Assembly: GCA_027306785.1 (NCBI GenBank)
Contig: DAHUZB010000007.1
Span: 34,997 to 98,996 of the forward strand
From: Vulcanimicrobiota bacterium
GTDB lineage: Bacteria > Vulcanimicrobiota > Vulcanimicrobiia > Vulcanimicrobiales > Vulcanimicrobiaceae
Direction of reading: 5' to 3'
Length of the DNA stretch: 64,000 bases
This document shows, piece by piece, positions 53,528-62,883 of this stretch. The position numbers and the translations under genes are program-made. Within the stretch, counting starts at the first letter, position 1, and each line of letters opens with the position of its first letter. The notes beneath the pieces are model-generated. The model was given only the letters and a program-made list of their open reading frames with translations, had not been told where the DNA came from and searched no databases.

Positions 53528-55687
53528 TTAGATCTTCGCGCTCCTGACGGCGGAGGTGGACGAACCGGATCCCGGCATCGTGACCTGACCCGTCCATGCG
53601 CCGAAGGGATCGCCGACTTTTCCGAAACTATCGACGAGTTGCAAGCCGCCGCCGACCGTTGCCAGGAGGGACGGATCGAACTTCAGATCCGAGAGCGAGT
53701 ACTCCTGAATCTTACCGGTCGACGCGTTCACCGTTCCGATCAGCTCTTGGCCGTTGACGCTCGGATCGGTGAACCACACATTGCCGTCGGGTCCGATGGC
53801 GACGCATGAAGGGGTCGCATTTCGTTGCAGACCCGATCCGGCGCCCGAGTACTCCGTGATGGCACCGGAGGACGGGACGACTTTTCCGATGGCGCCGTTG
53901 TACGAGGAATTGTCGGCGAACCACAGGTTCCCGTCGGGTCCCGTGACGATGCTTATCGGCAGAGCAGCCGTTCCTTGATTTCCGTTGCCGGCTTGCAGCG
54001 GATACTCGGTGATCGCGCCGGTGGAGACTTTGAGCACGCCGATCGCGGGCGCGGTCGTGCTCGTGTCGGTGAACCACAGATTTCCGTCCGGACCGAGCGT
54101 CATGGTATACGGGTCGGCGCTCGAGCTCAAACCGTTGGTATAGTAGGTGAATTGTGCGGTGGCCGTGTTGTACGACGCGATCGCCGCGGCACTGCCGGTG
54201 TAGAGCGTCATCCACAGCGTCGTGCTGCCGCCGCTCCCCGGGACCGCAACGAGTCCCCACGAGTTCGCCTGCGAGAACGTCCCGGTGACGTTGTAACACG
54301 TCGGCGAATACTGCCCTCGGAAGAAGCTGCCGGTGCAGAGCTGCGTTTGCGGCCATCCGCTGATGACCCACCACGGGTTTCCGCTGGAATCCACCGCGAT
54401 GTTGACGGCCGCATCCGGAAGCCCGCTGTCAACCTGCAACGTGTAATTACCGTTGAGCAGGGCCTGTCCCACCTGATCGTCCGCCGGATCGGCGTAGTAG
54501 AACGACGGGCCGCCGAACTCTGAAGTGGTCGAGGCGGCAGCCGGCACCATGGCCACGGGGCCGCCGTTCATGTACCAGTCCTGGATCTGCAGCACCGGAT
54601 AGATGACGCTCAGCGCCATTTTTCCGCTTACGGTGCCATCGGAGACCGTCAACGTCGTTTTCCCGCCGTAGCTTCCGGGCGGCGGCGGTGAGATCGTGAT
54701 GGTCGCCGCGCCGTTCGAGGTGGGGCTGATCGTGGCGCTTGCCACGGTCGAATCGGCGAGACTGATCGTGAATTGTCCGGTGAAGCCGCTCTCCGAGACG
54801 GGCACCGTGACGGGTGATCCGCCAAGCGTGATCGTCGGATTGCTCGGCGTGTAGCTCAGCGTGACGAAATCCGCTTCGAGCGTACCGCTACTCCCCGTCG
54901 ATGCGTCGATTTTTGCATCGGTGAGTTGCTTGCTGCTGTCGAACTGAATCGCTACCGCCTCGCCCGGGCCTGTGAGCTCGGTTTGGGTCAACGTCAGTGC
55001 GCCGTTCGGATCGTTTTGGACCGAAAGATGCACCGGCGATGCAAAAGCTCCGCTTCCGACGATCGTCGCGCCGGAAGCATCGACCGGCGTTACGCTGAGC
55101 ATATACGTCTGCAACCCGCCGTCGGTCGGAGCGACGAAGCGCTTCGGCGAGATGACGACGTGATCGACCACGCCGCCGAGCGAGAGCGCGATCGGCTTTC
55201 CGGCGCTCGCGGTAACCGCGGTCGTCAACGTCGACGTGGCAAGGACGCTGCCGGTAGCGTTCGCCGACGCGTACGTCGAGATGCGGAACGCCACCATCTG
55301 CCCGATCGGCGCGTTTGCGGAGACGGTGCATTGAAGCGGCTGGGCGGTGCTCGTCGAGCATCCGCTTGCGCCGTATGCGATCGGCGCGATGGTGTCGGAG
55401 GCTTGGGTGGTCGCTCCGTTCACACTCAGCACCGAGATGCGAATCGACCCGGTGTTCGGCGAAACGTACGCCGGCCGCACGCTGGAATTACCCGCGGGCG
55501 CCTTCGGGACAGTGATGCTGAAGAGCGCCGTGCCCTGCGGCCCGCTGGTAGATCCGCCACCCGGCCCGCCCGGCAAAGGCGTATGCGGAATGCTCGGAAT
55601 CGAACCGCCGCCGCCACCGCCGCACGCCGAGAGCGCTACGGAAATCGCCACCGCCATGGCGCAGAGTTTCATACGTCCGTACTTCAT
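53528..55687 (-). CDS. Lipoprotein with virginiamycin-B-lyase-like beta-propeller
   Basis: 719 residues. Lipobox LSAC at about 19-22 followed by seven glycines and a Pro/Gly tether. N-terminal domain (about 52-180) related to that of the Gly-rich lipoprotein at 35.4-37.1 kb. Two Ig-like segments follow. From about 380 to the C-terminus there are NHL/Vgb-type propeller blades with GPDGNLWFTD, GPDGNLWFAD and GPDGNVWFTD, each ending in ITEY. Vgb linearises streptogramins in the cytoplasm, but exported relatives with this blade pattern are of unknown function. It starts in a 4-base overlap with the S53 peptidase gene and is the last gene of the operon. Confidence 0.78.
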   Translation of the reverse strand: MKYGRMKLCAMAVAISVALSACGGGGGGSIPSIPHTPLPGGPGGGSTSGPQGTALFSITVPKAPAGNSSVRPAYVSPNTGSIRISVLSVNGATTQASDTIAPIAYGASGCSTSTAQPLQCTVSANAPIGQMVAFRISTYASANATGSVLATSTLTTAVTASAGKPIALSLGGVVDHVVISPKRFVAPTDGGLQTYMLSVTPVDASGATIVGSGAFASPVHLSVQNDPNGALTLTQTELTGPGEAVAIQFDSSKQLTDAKIDASTGSSGTLEADFVTLSYTPSNPTITLGGSPVTVPVSESGFTGQFTISLADSTVASATISPTSNGAATITISPPPPGSYGGKTTLTVSDGTVSGKMALSVIYPVLQIQDWYMNGGPVAMVPAAASTTSEFGGPSFYYADPADDQVGQALLNGNYTLQVDSGLPDAAVNIAVDSSGNPWWVISGWPQTQLCTGSFFRGQYSPTCYNVTGTFSQANSWGLVAVPGSGGSTTLWMTLYTGSAAAIASYNTATAQFTYYTNGLSSSADPYTMTLGPDGNLWFTDTSTTAPAIGVLKVSTGAITEYPLQAGNGNQGTAALPISIVTGPDGNLWFADNSSYNGAIGKVVPSSGAITEYSGAGSGLQRNATPSCVAIGPDGNVWFTDPSVNGQELIGTVNASTGKIQEYSLSDLKFDPSLLATVGGGLQLVDSFGKVGDPFGAWTGQVTMPGSGSSTSAVRSAKI

Positions 55688-57786
55688 GAATGACTCTCCG
55701 TGGCAAGGATCGCGTTGATCAAGTGGTCGGCGAACGGCACGCCGAGGCCGGTCACGAGATCGTAACCGACGCCCGCGTTATAGCCGGGATCGAGTGACGG
55801 TCCGACGATGGGCACCGGCCCCGAAACAAGAGCGTTGTTGCCGAAGACAACGTCGTAAAACGTCGATGCATAGGTCGGCTGGACGGTGCCATTCGCGTAA
55901 TAGAGCGGATAGAGCAGACCGTTGGGATCGCCGAGACGATACGGATGCGTGCCGGTTCCGCGCGCGCTGCAGCTCGAAGACTGTTTGCACGCTTGGAGCA
56001 CGAGCGCCCACATCGCGGCCATCTCGGGTGCGGCGACGCTCGTCCCGCCCTCGGCGACCGTCTCCGGGCCGCCGAGGCTTGCGTTCACGAGCACGGTCAC
56101 GCCCGTCGCCGGATCGGCTTCGAGCGCGATGTCGGGCAGGTTGCGCGTCGCGCCCTGGACACCGGAGATGCCGGTCTGAAACGACGGCTGCTGAAAGTAC
56201 GCCGAGACGCCGCCGCCCGATCCTCCGAGACCCGCGTTCGTTTGAACGCCCCACGCCGTGATCTGATTGGTGAGTTGTCCGAACTGATTCATCGGCGTCG
56301 TGACGCCGCCCACGGCGACGACATTCGGATCGCTTGCCGGATAACTGACGCAGAGACTATCGATCAATGCGGCAGCGCCGCCCTTGCACGTCTCCGCGCC
56401 TCGGTCGCCCGAGGAAACGAAGACGGCGATGCCTTCAGCTGCGAGCGCGGCGAACTCGGCCGGACCGAAGCCTCCCGTCGGATCGTTTGGATCGAAGTAG
56501 TAGCCGGCCGCGCCGTACTGCCCGCCAGCGGGGTCGGAGAGTTCCGGGCCGCCGTAACTGAGCGAGAGGATGTCGGCGGTGTCGTCCGCGATCGCTTGTT
56601 GGATCTCGTCGTCGCTCAGCGACAATCCGATCGCCGGTTGCGAGGTTGCGCCGGACGCTCCCGGGCACGGCGAGCCCGATGCCACCGCACCGCCCGCTTG
56701 GAAACATTCGCCGGGATTATAGGCCAGATAGAAGAGCACGTTGCTTCCCGGCGCGAGCGTCGCGGCTTGTTCCGTGTCGATCTGCGCTTCTATGTCTTCG
56801 GGGTTGCAACTGGGCAGCGGACCGTTGCACGGCGCCGTCGCCGGCGGCGGCGTCGCCAAACCTTCATTGTACGGGAAGGTGTATGGCGGCGTTGCGCTCG
56901 GATTCGGCTGCGGTGAGTTCAGTCCAAGGCCGCTCGCAACGCCTTGATCGGTCGCGTCGACTTGTTCGACCGGTGCGGCCTGAACGTGAAACATCGAAGC
57001 GAATGCCGGAACGTCGGCTGGCGAGATCGGGCCTGTTCCGATGATGCCGATGTTGATACCGGTTCCGGTATAGCCGGCCGCGTACGCTCCCGTGTAGTCG
57101 AAAACGTTGCGCAGCTGCGCGGGGGAATAGCCGCCGATGTCGGCGTTGCCGGCTCGAACCGGAACGAACTGGCGCTCCTGCGCAGTCTGTGTCATGAGAT
57201 TGCCGACCATCGTCACCGCGAGCCTTTCCCCGAACGAAGGCGCGCTCGAGGGCGCGATAAAGGTAGAGCCCGTCGAGGAACGATAGACGCCGAAGGTCGT
57301 GTGAAACGCGTTTTCCAGCTCGCTCTGCGTTCCCGCGACGTAGAGCATGAGATGCTGCGGCCACCCGCCGACGTGAAGCCCGTAGCCCGAGAAGTACTTC
57401 GCGGCGGCCGCGTAGTCGTTTGAGCTCGCGCCGAATTGCGCTCCGATCTGCGCGGGCGTAAGGAAACGCCGGTAGAGCGCGCTATGAGGATTCGAGACCG
57501 ATTGAGCGTAGGCGACGAGCCCTGCGGCATTTTGCAGACGCAAGCCGACGTTGACCCCCATCGCCGCGAAATGCGCCGGGCCCACGTAGGCGGCGCCGTT
57601 CATTGCATCGCTCCCCCAGTCGAACGTCGCGGCGCGCGACGCGCCGGATCCTGCGGTCGGGGGCACCGCGCCGGGCAAACCCGCAGCTCGCCCTTGCGAA
57701 CCGCCGCCGCCTCCGCACGATGCGAGCGCAACCGACAACGCTGACACGCAAGCCAGCAACGCGAGAGAGTATCGCGCGCGAATCAT
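55684..57786 (-). CDS. Sedolisin-type (S53) peptidase lipoprotein
   Basis: 700 residues. Lipobox LASC at about 21-24 followed by a Gly run. Pro-domain (about 60-220, with FGVYRSS, LTPAQIGAQFG) then the kumamolisin-like catalytic domain: E and D in EDIEAQIDTEQA (about 330-340), the Asp-Asp region near 385, and the nucleophile S583 in GGTSVAAPE. A calcium site at the end (DPGYNAGVGYDLVTGLG) is conserved. S53 enzymes are usually acid-active serine-carboxyl peptidases. Unusual in being lipid-anchored. It overlaps its neighbours by 4 bases on both sides. Confidence 0.88.
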   Translation of the reverse strand: MIRARYSLALLACVSALSVALASCGGGGGSQGRAAGLPGAVPPTAGSGASRAATFDWGSDAMNGAAYVGPAHFAAMGVNVGLRLQNAAGLVAYAQSVSNPHSALYRRFLTPAQIGAQFGASSNDYAAAAKYFSGYGLHVGGWPQHLMLYVAGTQSELENAFHTTFGVYRSSTGSTFIAPSSAPSFGERLAVTMVGNLMTQTAQERQFVPVRAGNADIGGYSPAQLRNVFDYTGAYAAGYTGTGINIGIIGTGPISPADVPAFASMFHVQAAPVEQVDATDQGVASGLGLNSPQPNPSATPPYTFPYNEGLATPPPATAPCNGPLPSCNPEDIEAQIDTEQAATLAPGSNVLFYLAYNPGECFQAGGAVASGSPCPGASGATSQPAIGLSLSDDEIQQAIADDTADILSLSYGGPELSDPAGGQYGAAGYYFDPNDPTGGFGPAEFAALAAEGIAVFVSSGDRGAETCKGGAAALIDSLCVSYPASDPNVVAVGGVTTPMNQFGQLTNQITAWGVQTNAGLGGSGGGVSAYFQQPSFQTGISGVQGATRNLPDIALEADPATGVTVLVNASLGGPETVAEGGTSVAAPEMAAMWALVLQACKQSSSCSARGTGTHPYRLGDPNGLLYPLYYANGTVQPTYASTFYDVVFGNNALVSGPVPIVGPSLDPGYNAGVGYDLVTGLGVPFADHLINAILATESHS

Positions 57787-59149
57787 AGGGAAGCTCCTTT
57801 ATGCTTTGCAAGATACGACGTAACCGATCGCATGACGTTCAACTTCGTGAGCGTTCGCAAATGACGCACGCGCAGGTTGAAACGCATCTGAGCTGCCGCA
57901 ATGGCTTGCGTAGAGATGCCTGCGGCAGCCGAGTTTTGCGCGGTCGCGCGTCGAGCACTATCCGCGGAGGCGCCGCTCGTGAGCCCGAGCGTTTCGGCAA
58001 TCGTGCTGACCTGAATCGGCACGGCGCTGAAGATGTGCTGCACGTCGCCGTTCCAGTCGTAATACTGATTCTGCGTGTCGTTCATGACCACGCACACCAC
58101 GCCCGACGTGGGAACGCGTCGCTCGTAGTCTGCGTCTCGGTATAACCGAGGATTGTGTCGACGCGCGAGATCGTGCGCTGAATCTCGGTCGCGGAAGTAA
58201 TCGAAGACGGCGCATGACAAGCCGCGGGAACCTGCTGAGAACCGAGGTCGCTGTCGGTCTCGCTATAGAGCGTCGGCGGCACCGTGAACCATGCCGGAAT
58301 GGTCTGGCTTACCTGCGGCTGGTCGTTCGGGCCCGGGTTCGGCACCGTGTAGACGCTGTAGGGAAGAGCATACGTTCCGTCGCCCTGCGGCTGCGGCGTT
58401 CCGAAGATCACCGCACCGGCCCCCGCGACGTTCGTGATCGAGCCGCTGCCGTCGGCGTTCTGCGTGATCACGCTCGAGCCGCCCGGCGGTCCGTACGAGG
58501 CCGGATACGTCGTCGTCTCCGTGTAGGAACCGTCCGTGTTGATGACTTGCTTGCTGAAGAACGCGGGACCGTTCGCGTTCGTCGCGTCGTTTTCGAGGAT
58601 GGTGACCGCCGGACTGTTCGTCCACGATGCGCCGCTCGTCTCCGGCAACTCGTCGAGCACCAACGGCGTGGCGTACGTGTACGTCAAGGTGTCGTTGTTA
58701 TCGTCCGCCCACGTCGATCCGTATTCGAGCAATTCCGTGGAACCGTTCGGAGCCGGAGTCGATACCCCGTAATAGGTGTCTGTCTGCGATGTCGACGTCT
58801 GCAATGCCGTCGTGTCGGTTTCGGCGACGGACCCGTCGTAGAGTCCGGTTGTGCCGTTGAAGGCCTGTTGATCTTTGACGGTTCCGGCTTGCTGCACGGT
58901 GACGAGCGTCGTCGCGGTCGGCATCGGGGCGGGCAGCGAGCGAAACTGCGTCTGAAGCAGCGTTCCGGTATAGGCGAAGCTTTGGCCGGCGTTCAGCGGC
59001 GCCGTCGATCCGGGCGACGCGCTTGCAGACACCGTGGGCTGCGGCGTCGGGTCGGACGGTAACGCGCCACCCGAAGAGCCGCCGCCGCAAGCCGCCAGCG
59101 CTAAGGCGCAACTGCCGAAAAGCAGCGCGATAAAAGCACGTGAGAACAC
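57783..59149 (-). pseudogene. Frameshifted lipoprotein gene, first of the S53 operon
   Basis: Start GTG 59149 with GGAGGA about 9 bases upstream; lipobox LAAC at about 17-20 plus a glycine run. About 345 residues in, at TTSDAF, the frame runs out in 14 residues. The -1 alternative gives VPTSGVVCVVMNDTQNQYYDW and continues for about 105 residues to a stop at 57783, which overlaps the S53 start by 4 bases exactly as expected in an operon. One missing C in the CCC run at 58110-58112 would repair it. So either a recent frameshift, a sequence error, or programmed slippage. Function unknown. Confidence 0.75.
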
Positions 59150-59185
59150 GCGGGCGTTCCTCCGAAGATGTTAAGTATGCCCGCT

Positions 59186-59230
59186 ATTATAAGAGTGCCT
59201 TAAGGCCCGGGGCGTCCGTAAGTTACGGAC
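59186..59230 (-). promoter_or_regulatory. Predicted LuxR-activated promoter of the S53 operon
   Basis: On the minus strand a perfect TATAAT (59186-59191) has no matching -35. A 17-bp palindrome GTCCGTAA-C-TTACGGAC (59214-59230) is centred about 33 bases upstream of the -10, or near -43 from the expected transcription start, the normal place for an activator that contacts RNA polymerase. It lies between the LuxR regulator gene and the operon. Confidence 0.6.
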
Positions 59231-59256
59231 TTGCCTCGCCCCTCAGCCTGGCTTTC

Positions 59257-61932
59257 TCAAAGCTCGTGAGGAAGCTGCCAGCGCGAGCGGATGCCGAATT
59301 TTCCGTAGAGCACCTGGAGATGATGCTCCACGGTCCGCGTCCCGATACCCAGTCGCTTGGCAATGTCGGGACTGCTCAATCCTTCGAGCGCCAATAGTGC
59401 GACTTCACGCTCTCGCGCCGTCAACGCGACTGCATGCCGCCCCAAACGCCGCGGGGGTCTCAGCGCCGAGCGCAATCGCTCCGCATCGCGTACATCGCCG
59501 ATCCGATCGTAGATGCGCAGCGCTTCGCCGTGATCACCCGCAACTTCGCGCGCCTGCGCCTCGAAGTAGGGCCAACCGATCGCTGCAAAGCCCTCAGCAG
59601 CTTTGCGGCCAAACGAGCCCGCCTGGGTAGCGCGACCACGCCTGCGCGCGACGAACGCATCAAAGAGATCGACGAACGGCGCAATGACGTGAGGCGGTCC
59701 CACGACGAGCGGCGGTTCGAGCATGCGCCGCGCCCGTGGCACGTCTTGCATTTCCCCGAACTGCGCGACTAGCACCGCGAACGTGTAGTGCCACGACACC
59801 CGTTCGGTCGACGCGAGCGCGCGTTGCAGCAGTTCGCGAGCGACTTCTTCGTTGCCGGCATGCCAGTGATAGGACGCGAATGCCGTCGCGAGCGTGAGAA
59901 TGCGCTGGCGCTCGCCGCTTTGAAAGGCCAATTCGAGCGCATCACTGTCGAGAGCGCGCTCGAGCAGCGCCGGATCGCGCAGCATCGACCCCAGTTCGAT
60001 CATCGCGACCGCCGAGGAGAGCGCGTTGAGTTCGGACAGATCCGCGTCGCTCTTTCCGAGCTCGGAAAGCGCGGCGTGCGCCTCGGCGTTGCGGCCGACG
60101 CGCATCAAGGCGCGAGCGTAGGACGACAGCGCAAAATGGATCTTCGTCTCCGAAGCGACGGTTCGCGCGACCTCGCAGGCGCGTTCGAGCATCTCGAGCG
60201 CGAGGGCATTGCGTGCCTGCAGCAGCGCGACGTTTCCGAAATTGCACAAATGCTGCACGTACAACGGCCCGTTGTGCGAGTGCTCCATGTGCGCGACGCC
60301 CTTGCGAAAATCGTCGATCGCCTCGTCCAGGAAGCCCTTGCCGTACGAGAGCAACGCCCGCTGATGGTAGAACTGGCCGAGCGCCTCCGGGTCCTCCAGC
60401 CGGTATTCGCTTTCGACGCGCTCGAGCAGGTCGCGCGCCTCGTCGTGCCGGCCGGACGTGAATCGCTGTCCCGCGAGCTGCACGAGCGCAATCGCCTTCA
60501 CCGGACTACCCTCGGGCAGATCGAACGCGAGGATGGTCTGCGCGAGCGCCTCGGAGGCTTCGAACTGTCCGGCACTGCGCAGCAGCAACATCTTGTGCAG
60601 CAGCGCCTTGCCGACGGTTTCGGCGTCGTCGCCGTCGCTCGCGTCGAGGTACTCGTCGAGCGCGAGCAGCGCCTCTTCCTCGAGACCGCCGCGGCGCAGC
60701 GCTTCGGCGCGCTGGAAGCGTAGCCGGCGACACACCGCACGGTCCTCGCAGCCACTCAATCCTCGGCGAAATGCCGCCGCCGCGCGCAAAAACTCGCCGT
60801 CGCGCAGGGCTCGCTCGCCCGCGCGCTCTTCCCACAACGTTGCATCATTTGACCGCGCGGCGCCACGCCATTGCTCCGCCACCGCCTCGAATTCTTCGGC
60901 ACTCTTTGCCCTGCGTTCGAGCGCCTGCGCGGCGCGCTGGTGATACCGAGCGGCAAACGACGGCGACGTCTTGCTCTGGAGCGCTTCACGAAGAAGCGGA
61001 TGACTGAAAGCGAAGCGCTTGGCGCGAACCTCCCGAACCAGGCCGATCAGTAACGCGCGCTGCATCACCTCGAGCACGTCGGCGCGCGGCCGATCGGCCA
61101 CGCGGCTCAAGAAGACCGCGTCGAATTCGACGCCGAGCGCAGCGGCGACGAGCAATACCTGCTGCGCGGAAACGTCGAGCGAGTCCAACATTCGGCGCGC
61201 GCGTAACGAAACCGACGCAGGCACGCAGAGCTTCGCGCCACTCCCTTGCGCCGACGTCCGGGCCAAGTCGGACGCAAAGGACGGGTTGCCGTCGGCCAAT
61301 TCGATGATTTGCGTGACCACCTGGCGCGGCAACGCGCCACGGCCGGTCTGAAAATGCCGAATCATCCGGCGCATCGCTTCGGCAGGCAGTGGCGCGAGGC
61401 GTACCTCGTAGGTGCTGCGTAGAGAGAGCCGCGCGAGCGCCTCGCGGACCTCGACCTGCGCGTCGTCGGGCGTGCCGCTCACGATCAGCAGATTCGCGAC
61501 GCCGGCTAGCTGTTCGAGCGCGTCAACCGCGGCAGCGGTCACGAAGTGCAGGTCTTCGACGGCGATCGCGAGCGGCGCCGACCGCCTCGCGGTGCGGATG
61601 AGATTGCGAGCGTACGTCAGTGCGCGTCCGGCTTCCAGGGTCTCCGGATTCTCTTTGCGCAAAAGATCGGCGAGCGCTTCGCAGAGCGAGTTCAGGACGT
61701 CGGTAACATCGCGCACGGTCGGCGAGCACCGGATGCGAACCGCCCGAAGCATCGCGCCGTGCCGGGAGAAAAATTCATCGATCAGGCGCGACTTGCCGAT
61801 CCCCTGGTCGCCCAGGATCACGACGAAGCGCTCGGCGCCGTCGAGCGCTTCCAGCGCGCGCTGATGAAGAAAATCGAGCTCCTCGCCGCGACCGACGAAC
61901 GCATCGGAGCTCGGCGGCACCGATATCGTCAC
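59257..61932 (-). CDS. Large ATP-binding LuxR-family regulator (LAL/MalT-like)
   Basis: 891 residues from GTG 61932. N-terminal AAA/STAND ATPase with Walker A GDQGIGKS at 41-48 and Walker B LAIAVEDLHF at about 118-127, then sensor motifs to about 330. A helical TPR-like region spans about 340-810. LuxR HTH at the C-terminus (LTAREREVALLALEGLSSPDIAKRLGIGTRTVEHHL). Such proteins bind a ligand and ATP, oligomerise and activate target operons. Placed directly upstream of the lipoprotein-S53-propeller operon with which it shares direction; the downstream palindrome is the natural target. Confidence 0.88.
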   Translation of the reverse strand: MTISVPPSSDAFVGRGEELDFLHQRALEALDGAERFVVILGDQGIGKSRLIDEFFSRHGAMLRAVRIRCSPTVRDVTDVLNSLCEALADLLRKENPETLEAGRALTYARNLIRTARRSAPLAIAVEDLHFVTAAAVDALEQLAGVANLLIVSGTPDDAQVEVREALARLSLRSTYEVRLAPLPAEAMRRMIRHFQTGRGALPRQVVTQIIELADGNPSFASDLARTSAQGSGAKLCVPASVSLRARRMLDSLDVSAQQVLLVAAALGVEFDAVFLSRVADRPRADVLEVMQRALLIGLVREVRAKRFAFSHPLLREALQSKTSPSFAARYHQRAAQALERRAKSAEEFEAVAEQWRGAARSNDATLWEERAGERALRDGEFLRAAAAFRRGLSGCEDRAVCRRLRFQRAEALRRGGLEEEALLALDEYLDASDGDDAETVGKALLHKMLLLRSAGQFEASEALAQTILAFDLPEGSPVKAIALVQLAGQRFTSGRHDEARDLLERVESEYRLEDPEALGQFYHQRALLSYGKGFLDEAIDDFRKGVAHMEHSHNGPLYVQHLCNFGNVALLQARNALALEMLERACEVARTVASETKIHFALSSYARALMRVGRNAEAHAALSELGKSDADLSELNALSSAVAMIELGSMLRDPALLERALDSDALELAFQSGERQRILTLATAFASYHWHAGNEEVARELLQRALASTERVSWHYTFAVLVAQFGEMQDVPRARRMLEPPLVVGPPHVIAPFVDLFDAFVARRRGRATQAGSFGRKAAEGFAAIGWPYFEAQAREVAGDHGEALRIYDRIGDVRDAERLRSALRPPRRLGRHAVALTAREREVALLALEGLSSPDIAKRLGIGTRTVEHHLQVLYGKFGIRSRWQLPHEL

Positions 61933-62580
61933 GTGCTCAAATGTTCACGCTCGCTGCGTAACCGTAGACGAGCCGGATCCTGCCTGGCACGCTTTACTCC
62001 TCTCACTATTCCGCGTCACAGGGATCGTCGAAATGGGTGATAGAGGTTCTTGCGGTCGCCGAGGCCGACCTTCGACACGAGCAACGGATCCAGCGCGATC
62101 ACGGCGATGACCGCGCTCGTATCGAATCAGCCATGCTCGCGGATCGGTTGCGCGCACGTTCCTTTGCCATCTTTTCATGTTTTGCTCGATGTTTCGAAAA
62201 CGTCTGCACCTTGCGCGCGCCTTTTAACGGATGCTGCGCTTAATTAGAACGATTGGCTTATTAGAAGCGCGCGACAATTCTGCTCGGACTTGACCAGCAA
62301 TCTCGATCGCCGAACTGGATATCGACGTGTCGGTGCCGGGTCTTCTGCGCGAAGCACTCGGCTTTGAATTGCAGCAGCGTCGTGCCGGTCGCGTGAAATC
62401 CGCAGCGCGCGCGAAAGCTTCGCGTGCTAACGGCAAAAGAGGCGGGCGCCCGCGCAAGACCGCTGCCTTAGCTGTCGCGAATGACGAAGGCCTCGCAAGC
62501 GATGCAAGGCCTTCTATGTGATAGCGCCAACGGCAGTGTGGTCGCTTGACATTATTTCGATAATTAGCTAAATTTCAAAT
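61933..62580. other. 648-base region with no convincing gene
   Basis: More A+T-rich than its surroundings in the second half. It contains the upstream region of the LuxR gene, a doubtful 64-codon frame (62327-62521, plus strand, with a GKRGGRPRK end) and a strong hairpin at 62486-62514 (GAAGGCCT/AGGCCTTC, 13-base loop) that may end it. The frame has no recognisable domain and no good ribosome site. The last 35 bases are the ArsR promoter. Confidence 0.5.
62546..62574 (+). promoter_or_regulatory. Promoter and operator of the ArsR/membrane-protein pair
   Basis: TTGACA (62546-62551) and TAAATT (62569-62574) with exactly 17 bases between. A small palindrome ATTAT-TTCG-ATAAT (62551-62564) lies in the spacer, in place for the ArsR repressor. 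The expected transcription start falls at the GTG start codon (62581), so the message is likely leaderless. Confidence 0.72.
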
Positions 62581-62883
62581 GTGAGCAGTGTTTTTCGGGC
62601 TCTAGCGGACCCGACAAGGCGTAAGGTCCTCGCCTTGCTTCGTTCGGGGCCCATGAGCGCAGGCGAACTGGCGGGCCACTTCGACGTCTCAAAGGCGACG
62701 ATGTCGGCACACTTCGCAGTCCTGCGGGAAGCCGATCTCGTTACGTCCTCAAAAGCCGGCACGACCGTCTTGTACTATCTAAACCTCTCGGTTTTGGAAG
62801 AGGCGCTGCTCGAATTTGCACAGCTCTTTGGCATTCAAGCGACACCGACGCAATCAGAGGTACCTCATGAAAACGACGTTTGA
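62581..62883 (+). CDS. ArsR/SdpR-type winged-helix repressor
   Basis: 100 residues from GTG 62581. HTH ALADPTRRKVLALLRSGPMSAGELAGHFDVSKATMSAHFAVLREADLV; the FDVSKATMSAHFAVLREA part closely follows SdpR-type autorepressors. No metal-binding Cys set, so not an arsenic or zinc sensor. The following gene starts 17 bases inside it, a typical SdpR-SdpI layout in which the membrane protein controls the repressor. Confidence 0.85.
   Translation: MSSVFRALADPTRRKVLALLRSGPMSAGELAGHFDVSKATMSAHFAVLREADLVTSSKAGTTVLYYLNLSVLEEALLEFAQLFGIQATPTQSEVPHENDV

Noticed and set aside
62327..62521. A possible 64-residue basic protein
   Set aside because: No good ribosome site or domain; kept only in the description of the empty region.
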